Source: Tetmemena sp. SeJ-2015 (Eukaryota; Ciliophora; Spirotrichea; Sporadotrichida; Oxytrichidae). From it: a stretch of DNA of 64,000 nt. The translations under genes and the position numbers were made by a program. The notes under the pieces are model-generated. The model worked only from the letters and a program-made list of their open reading frames with translations, was not told the origin of the DNA and ran no database searches. The DNA is taken from assembly GCA_027382625.1 (NCBI GenBank), contig JAJKFJ010020912.1, forward strand, positions 43,889 to 107,888. Direction: 5' to 3'. Below are positions 58,527 to 64,000 of this stretch, one piece after another. Each line of letters opens with the position of its first letter. Within the stretch, counting starts at the first letter, position 1.

Positions 58527-59077
58527 TTAAAATATTAAATTAGAAAGTTAAAATTCAGGACGCACACGACCGGCACTAGGCACCGGTCGCCCTTTCCCTG
58601 AAGGCTTTCTGGTTTGGTAATCCGTTGGCTGGTGGGTGAGTGCTTAAAAGAGGCAAGGGATAATGGCAGCCGAAGCCCTGGGGAAGGTGGTGAGCTGCTC
58701 ACTGGAGAGATAATCAAAGGTGAGTGGTTCCCACTCACCCTCCTAATCCTTGTAGGCGTGGAGGGACGAGATCTATGGGCAAACACTCAGTCATGCAGCT
58801 GGACAGCGAAGCCAGACGCTACGGAGCAGCGACTTGCTCTCGGTCCGAAGCTACCGGATTTTTTTTCTCCTTTTAGGTTTTTTTGGATGGTCTGCAGAAG
58901 CCGGGGGCTTCTGCTCAGAGTGTGAGGTGGCGGGGGTGCCACGTGTTTAATATCCCTATTCGGCTGGTAGGTTTGTGTGCGTCAGATAAGTGCGTCACAG
59001 CAATATCATTGACGTCACTGCCTATCTTATTTAAGCCGGGGGCCCTTTAATTCCCTTAATTATTATCTTTTAAAATA
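58520..59077 (+). mobile_element. SINE-like retroposon copy 4 with 15-bp target-site duplication
   Basis: The element is 58535-59062 (528 bp), flanked by the perfect repeat ttatcttttaaaata at 58520-58534 and 59063-59077. It has the same start (AAATTAGAAAGTT) and tail (CCCTTTAATTCCCTTAATT plus ATTA) as copies 1 and 3. The left duplication overlaps seven bases of the nucleoporin pointer (58516-58526), so the insertion point was within a few bases of a coding-segment edge without destroying the pointer. Confidence 0.9.
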
Positions 59078-59134
59078 GTGATTTGTTTAGGAATAATTAG
59101 AAGTGAAATTATAAAAGTATAATTAATTTCCAAA

Positions 59135-59667
59135 ATGAACACCAAAGCTAAGAACAACGTAAGTGAAATCTACGTGAATTCAGGATGAATTTGATTTTCC
59201 GTGTTTTCATTTACATATCACTGTGAGTTGTTGATGATTGCTATAGGCCCGTCTTCCACCTGAAGTGAACAGAATAATCTTCGTGAGGAACTTGCCGTTT
59301 AAGATTACATCCGAGGAACTCTTCGACATCTTTGGCAAGTATGGAGCTATTCGTCAGATTAGAAAGTAAGTCAAATTTATAATGCTTCTATTTCTACTCC
59401 ATTAAAATATCATTTATCTTTCTAACATACTAACTCAAGCATCTATTTAGGGGTAACGGAGGCAAGACTAAGGGAACTGCTTTTGTGGTGTACGAGGACA
59501 TCTACGATGCTAAGAATGCAGTGGACCACTTAAATGGATTCAACGTGGCGGGCAAGTATCTCATCTGTCTCTACTATCAGCCCAACAAACTCAATGCTGC
59601 AAAGAAAACAGACACCACCAAGGTCAAACAAGAACTCAACTACCTCAAGGACAAGTACAAAATTTGA
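59135..59667 (+). CDS. SF3B6: Splicing factor SF3B6 (p14, branch-point-contacting subunit)
   Basis: This small RRM protein of the U2 snRNP SF3b complex lies near the branch-point adenosine. Three exons join across GT-AG introns (59159-59247 and 59368-59450). The protein reads [18 protein letters not shown], then RNP2-like [32 protein letters not shown]1-like [32 protein letters not shown], and a Lys-rich tail ending LKDKYKI. Length (about 118 residues) and the RLPPEVNRI and FGKYG...RQIR blocks match the family closely. No IES is seen. Confidence 0.93.
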
Positions 59668-59990
59668 GTCTCCTAAAAAAAGAAATAACACATTCACCTA
59701 TATCATAGCTTAATTAATTTCTCAACTCTACTTCTTATTCACTCTAGATTTTAAAATGGTAAAGATTTGAAAATAGTAGTGGAACACAATGGTATTTGAA
59801 ATAACCAAAGATATGGCTTGAGTTCACTTATTGTAAACGCTTTCATTAAAATATCTTAGATTATTGAAAGGCTGAAGAAGGAGAGATTTATGAGGGAAAG
59901 TTGTTATTTTTAGAACTAAGATATGGTTTATAGAAGCATTGTGATGAGTTGCCTTCACAAGATATTGAGTGAGAGGACTGGCTCGCATGC
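59668..59990. other. AT-rich spacer
   Basis: This is the spacer between convergent SF3B6 and protease genes. There is no open frame, motif or repeat. Confidence 0.4.
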
Positions 59991-61450
59991 TCAAGCCTTG
60001 GTGACTTGAGGGAATGAGGGCCTGGAGAGGATACCGCAGATGTTGTCATCAGTGGCAGCAATTCTCACGTATCCACTCTCTCCCCAAGATGCACCCCAGG
60101 AGTTCTTCACGATGAAGTAGTCCTGAGTTCCATCGTTGCCCCAGCCGACAGCGAGGACTCCGTGGTCGAGTTCGGTTCCGCAGCTAGCGTCATTGATAAC
60201 ACCACCTTAGTAGAACTGGAAGATGGACTGGTCAGCCTCGATGGCAACAGAGACGGGGCCATTTTGGAGGGCAGCCTTGAGCTGGTCAGCGTTGTTGGGA
60301 GTCACATCCTTGAAGCCAGTGACGGTAACAACACCTGAACCAGATTGGTAGGAGCAAGTGCCATCAACTATAAAATCACATAGAAAATAATTTAAGCCAT
60401 CAGAGGCGGTGTAGGGGTAGGCAGCCTCAGTCTCGAGAGGAGTGGTCTCGGCATACTGGAAGGCTTGGTCCATCCAGCCACCGCCGCAACCATCATTTCC
60501 TTGAGCTCCTGAGCAGTCAACGAGTTGCTGCTCTGAGAATTCAACGAGTTGGCCAGTGAGAATAAAAACCCATAAGATTGGGGAATCACGAAGATAGATT
60601 ATATGTTAACTCCAATTCTCCAATTGCTTCTCAAAACTGTCAGGATTTGTTCTAAGACTGATCCTTACTATCTTTTTCTAATAATAGCCTGGGTCTAAGA
60701 CTCTCTTTGCTAGCTAATCATATGGACTTATCCTCGATCTCAAAGTAGTCAAGATGACTTACTGTTTTTTACTTTCTCATTTACAAGCTGCAGATTAAAC
60801 TAATTTACAAAGAGAGGTAATTAGATTTCTCTATTACAGTCAATTAGCTTGTACTTTCATAATTTCCGAGGCTTAAAAAGCTTCTTTCAAACTCATGACA
60901 CAAATTTTCATTAAATTAAAGATAGTTGGGTTTTGAATCTCGTAGGCACCTTCGAGGGCACCAGTGGCAGAGAATGACCAGCAAGATCCGCACTCAATTA
61001 AATAACAAATCATAAGCACTGTCCCTGATCCTTGACTCTGGCAACAGCACCCTTTTCTCTCCAGTCGATGCCGCCATCATTAGCAGGGGCGAATACCTTG
61101 ATGTTCTTGGGGTTGACAGGTTGAGCACCCTTGAATCCGAGGAGTCTCTTGTATTCATGGGGAGCGTAGTCAGCGAACTTGTTGATACCAATGTGGTAGG
61201 TGACGTCGTTGCGGGCGTTGTTCATGGCAATCTTGACAACGTTCTCCTTGTATATTTGGGATCTAGCCTCGAACTCCTCCTTGGTTCCGTAGTTCTTTCC
61301 GTACTTGGCTACGAATCTCATGAAGTCCTGGTCTTCAGCAGTGAGGGGGGTGTAGAGCTAGGTGGAGGAGGGAGTGTAAGAGGTGGCGATGAGGGCGGTG
61401 GCAGCGACGAAGCCGACAACAGCGAGGGGAGTGGCGATTCCTTGTCTCAT
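59991..61450 (-). CDS. Papain-family (C1A) cysteine protease, copy 1
   Basis: A secreted or lysosomal protease. The ATG at 61450 is followed by a hydrophobic signal-like segment ([16 protein letters not shown]). An I29-type inhibitory propeptide follows ([26 protein letters not shown]-like, [17 protein letters not shown]). The mature start is [18 protein letters not shown]. Three IESs (60360-60402, 60560-60938, 60990-61020) must be removed to give [37 protein letters not shown] and [15 protein letters not shown]. The catalytic His is in [10 protein letters not shown] and the Asn in VKNSWG. The end is [14 protein letters not shown] before TGA. The catalytic Cys motif does not exist in the germline until the third IES is excised. 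GC-rich codons suggest high expression. Confidence 0.93.
60360..60402 (-). other. IES in protease copy 1, pointer TGATGGC
   Basis: GCCATCA (TGATGGC in sense) lies at 60360-60366 and 60396-60402. Removing 36 bp joins GCC TCT GAT GGC ACT TGC. The length is 3n, so the unexcised gene stays open but encodes 12 foreign hydrophobic residues ([10 protein letters not shown] core). Confidence 0.87.
60560..60938 (-). other. Long IES in protease copy 1, pointer ATTC
   Basis: GAAT (ATTC in sense) lies at 60560-60563 and 60935-60938. Removing 375 bp joins TAC GAG ATT CTC ACT GGC CAA CTC, matching the GAYQIATGQL of copy 2. The insert is AT-rich with no gene. The 4-bp pointer alone is weak evidence, but the paralog shows exactly what the junction should be. 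Confidence 0.83.
60990..61020 (-). other. IES at the catalytic cysteine of protease copy 1, pointer AGTGC
   Basis: GCACT (AGTGC in sense) lies at 60990-60994 and 61016-61020. Removing 26 bp joins CAG TGC GGA TCT TGC TGG, the invariant GQCGSCW of papain-like enzymes. There is no GT-AG, and the retained insert brings in a TGA. Confidence 0.92.
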
Positions 61451-62220
61451 TTTGGGTTTGTTGGGAGTGTTAGTTTATTAAATTATTATAAATTTATATG
61501 AAACCTGGATCCATATCCACCCTACTGCCAATAATATGATAATTTTAAAAGTAGAGCTCGATCCCAAGAAACTTCTTAGTTTATCTTAGTCTATTTTGCC
61601 TTGAATTGCGAGTGCCTATTTGAGTTAATATTGGAATTCAATGCTATCTATGAGAATAAATGACACATTTTTGGAAGTCAAGATTTATGATAAAATATAT
61701 AGTATTTAATTCTTTTTTAATAAGCTTGGATCCAAAGCTAATGCAAATTCATAAAGTGAGGTAAATTATAAATCCTCCTCTAAGTAAAAATATATCTCTT
61801 TTGAGTTAAGATATGGAAAATAGAATAAAATAGATTTAAAAAAAGGAGTGAAGAATATTTTAGAGTTATGAAATTATGATAAATTTAAGATATTTTTATT
61901 ATAGAGCATCTTCTAAATATTAATATAATCCTTTACTGTAGTTTCCTTATTCAAAAGCTAAACCCCCTTTACAATATTTGAATGGAGAGATAAGTAATGG
62001 TTACATAATTCATTGATTCGAGGAAGTATTGAATTTTAATAACATTTAAATTTATATTGATTTAGACATATAGAGATATATATTTTTCAATATTTACACC
62101 CAAAAAAATTGGAATGAAGATAATGATTATATAGATCATGTCTGATCGTAAATTCTACTTGGGTAATTTAATAACTTGATATGTGGCTCTTAGGCCTTAT
62201 AAGTAAGGATTTAAATCTGA
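61451..62220. other. AT-rich spacer
   Basis: Very AT-rich DNA with long A/T runs, no sustained open frame and no similarity to other parts of the window that I can see. It holds the promoter side of protease copy 1 and probably germline-limited sequence. Confidence 0.4.
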
Positions 62221-62223
62221 ATA

Positions 62224-62900
62224 ATGAAGAAGCCTTAGTGTATGGTGTCAGTAAAGTTTCAGCTAGCTCAAAGCAAGACTCCATGCTTGAGAGTTGTAAC
62301 TTTGGAGGAGTGTGTTCAAAATTACCTCCACCTTGCTGATGCGAAGCGAAGAGACACCATCATACAGAAGAGTATGCTTACAAATCTTCCTTACGAATAC
62401 CTTGTAAAGAAGGAAGAGAGAGGTCTTGAGTTCGCGAACGAACTGACAGTGTTGAGAGAAGCGAGGGACAAAAACTTGAAGTACGTTCTTCATCTTGCTG
62501 GTGTTCTTATCGATCATGATTACATCGCCATTCGCCTTCCTAAATGGGAGACTAAGAGAATTTCTCAGCACGAGGCGCAACAAGTACTAGCTTACTGCTA
62601 TTCTCACTGACCTCGTTAGAGGAGTGATGGAGTTGCATGAGTTGGGATTCGTGCACAGAGATCTAAGCAGAGAACATCATGATAAACTTTGAACCAGTCG
62701 AGAACTGTCATAGACTTCAACAGATTGTAAGAAGAGAAAACATTGAGGAAGCATCGGTGCAAGGAACTCTACTTCCCATAGAGACAGACTTGGCTCAACG
62801 GTTCAGTGCAGTGGGACATTTGGTCTATAGTTGCAATCATACTTGAATGCGATATGAAACCAGAGAACTTATTCTCTCTTTTTTACAATGTTTGGGGCTT
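62224..62900 (+). pseudogene. Protein-kinase-like fragment with frame breaks
   Basis: The frame from ATG 62224 reads MKKPQCMVSVKFQLAQSK and TLEECVQNYLHLADAKRRD, and a hinge-like RDKNLKYVLHLAGVLIDHDY. Then, in a shifted frame, ILTDLVRGVMELHELGFVHR is followed by DL, the catalytic-loop HRD of protein kinases. An Asn and then VIDFN (DFG-like position) follow, again out of frame. No Gly-loop or VAIK Lys is evident, and the 3' end stops just before protease copy 2. It could be a decayed kinase, one set of segments of a scrambled gene, or a real gene with unresolved IESs and base errors. Confidence 0.5.
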
Positions 62901-62944
62901 AGATTTTTATGACATGCCTTCATTAGAGAAAACAGGACTTGGTT

Positions 62945-64000
62945 TCAAATTCGAGCCTTAGCAGCATGTGGTTATGATGGCTAATTGAGGATACCACAGA
63001 TGTTGTCATCAGTGGCAGCAATTCTCACATACCCATTTTCTCCCCAAGAAGTACCCCAAGAATTTTTCACTATGAAGTAGTATTGAGTTCCATCGTTTCC
63101 CCAGCCAACAGCAAGGACTCCATGATCTATATAAGTTCCACAGCTGGCATCGTTGATTACACCGTCAGTGTAGAACTGGAAGATGTGTTAATCAGCTTCG
63201 ATGCCGACAGAGACGGGACCGTTTTAAAGTGCAGCTTTGAGTTATTCAGCACTGTTTGGAGTTACATCAAAGAAGCTAGTTGCTTTAACCTTGCCTTGAC
63301 CTGATTGGTAGGAGCAAGTTCCATCTTCTAAAAACTATCATAATAATTTTTTGCCATCCATTGCTGTATAGGGGTAGGCATCCTCAGTTTCTAGAGGAGT
63401 AGTCTCTGCATATTAGAATGCATAGTCCATTGAGCCACCATTGCAACCAAAGTTTCCTGTAGATCCAGAGCAGTCGACGAGTTGCTACTCTGAGAAGGAT
63501 AAGAGTTAGCCAGTAGCAATTTGATAGGCACCCTCTAGGGCTCCAGTGGCAGAGAACGACCAGCAAGATCCGCACACAATAAAAAATAGCAAAAGCACTG
63601 TCCCTGGTCCTTGACTCCGGTAACAGCCCCTTTCTTTCTCCAGTCGATACCAGCTTCAGAAGTGGGTTCGAATACCTTGATGTTCTTAGGGCTGACAGAA
63701 TGTACTCCCTTGAATCCAAGGAGCTTCTTGTATTCTTGTGGAGTGTAGTCTGAGAATTTGTTGATGCTCAAGTGGTAGGTTACATCTTTACGGGCATTGT
63801 TCATGGCAATCTTGACAACATTTTCCTTGTAGATCTGGGAGCGCGCTTCAAACTCTTCTTTGGTAGCATAATTTTTGCCGAATTGAGAGACGAATCTCAT
63901 GAAATTTTGGTCATCTACTGTTAAAGGAGTGTAGAGCTGGGTTTAGGAAGACGTGTAAGAAATTGCGTTGAGAGCGATGGAGGCGACGAAGCCAACAACA
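62945..64000 (-). CDS. Papain-family (C1A) cysteine protease, copy 2, 5' end beyond window
   Basis: This is a paralog of copy 1 on the same strand; its signal peptide runs off the window edge. It keeps the propeptide (FMRFVSQFGKNYATKEEFEA), [46 protein letters not shown], the catalytic His ([10 protein letters not shown]) and Asn (VKNSWG). It ends GILNQPSQPHAAKARI before TGA 62945-62947. Two IESs (63321-63358 and 63572-63598) occupy the same two positions as in copy 1, but the 375-bp IES of copy 1 is absent. Codon use is less GC-biased than copy 1. It appears functional after IES removal. Confidence 0.9.
63321..63358 (-). other. IES in protease copy 2, pointer GATGG
   Basis: CCATC (GATGG in sense) lies at 63321-63325 and 63354-63358. 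Removing 33 bp joins GCA ATG GAT GGA ACT TGC, the same point as the 36-bp IES of copy 1. The insert sequence differs from that of copy 1. Confidence 0.86.
63572..63598 (-). other. IES at the catalytic cysteine of protease copy 2, pointer GTGC
   Basis: GCAC (GTGC in sense) lies at 63572-63575 and 63595-63598. Removing 23 bp restores GGA CAG TGC GGA TCT TGC. The position is identical to copy 1; the pointer is shorter by one base. Confidence 0.9.

Noticed and set aside
62580..62600. 7-bp IES (GC pointer) in the kinase-like fragment
   Set aside because: It would restore a frame, but a 2-bp repeat and 7-bp insert are too small to separate from a base-calling error.
1..64000. Telomeric repeats (C4A4-type), CRISPR arrays, rRNA or tRNA genes, bacterial operons, viral genes
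   Set aside because: None found: no telomere-like tandem repeats, no spaced repeats, no cloverleaf with conserved boxes that I could recognise, and the introns and genetic code are eukaryotic.

Overview
The window reads as germline (micronuclear) DNA of a spirotrich, most likely hypotrich, ciliate. TAA and TAG sit inside conserved protein motifs as glutamine and only TGA ends genes. Introns are short GT-AG (mostly about 18-90 nt) in AT-rich DNA. Standard-code ORF calling therefore shreds nearly every gene here.

Many coding regions are also interrupted by short AT-rich inserts that are not introns. Each lies between two copies of a 4-8 bp direct repeat, and removing the insert plus one repeat copy restores a conserved motif in frame. 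These are internally eliminated sequences (IESs) with pointer repeats. I found 15 convincing ones, in a WS/DGAT acyltransferase, an EF-hand protein, a ubinuclein-like protein, three coiled-coil or acidic proteins, eIF4E, an FG nucleoporin and two papain-family proteases.

Three genes are scrambled. eIF4E has the odd-even layout: segments 1, 3 and 5 lie in one block and segments 2 and 4 lie about 0.5 kb downstream, joined by shared pointers of 13, 8, 5 and 5 bp. A Nup62/Nsp1-type nucleoporin has its FG-repeat half on the + strand and its coiled-coil half inverted just downstream, joined by an 11-bp inverted pointer. An ankyrin-repeat gene has one 0.2-kb segment inverted, with 11-bp and 9-bp pointers.

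Layout. 0-9 kb: TMEM181/Wntless-like membrane protein (+), MORN-repeat protein (-), a low-complexity protein (-), WS/DGAT (-). 9-12 kb: a Ski2-type RNA helicase lacking its first half (+). 12-23 kb: long Q/N/S-rich minus-strand genes, split by two SINE-like copies. 23-30 kb: PNPOx-like protein, SINE-like copy 3, scrambled ankyrin gene, small coiled-coil gene, second ankyrin gene. 30-35 kb: two low-complexity minus genes and AT-rich DNA. 35-44 kb: EF-hand, ubinuclein-like, coiled-coil and eEF1B-beta genes (all -). 44-53 kb: coiled-coil, scrambled eIF4E, two MG-starting proteins, a GTPase-like protein and KDSR. 53-64 kb: zinc-finger coiled-coil gene, scrambled nucleoporin, SINE-like copy 4, SF3B6, and two papain-like proteases flanking a kinase-like fragment.

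A family of about 530-bp GC-rich retroposon-like repeats is present in four copies, each flanked by a 14-15 bp target-site duplication and all in germline-only spacers. Single-base indels, mostly in homopolymers, suggest a long-read draft with residual errors. Exon boundaries of the low-complexity genes are approximate.
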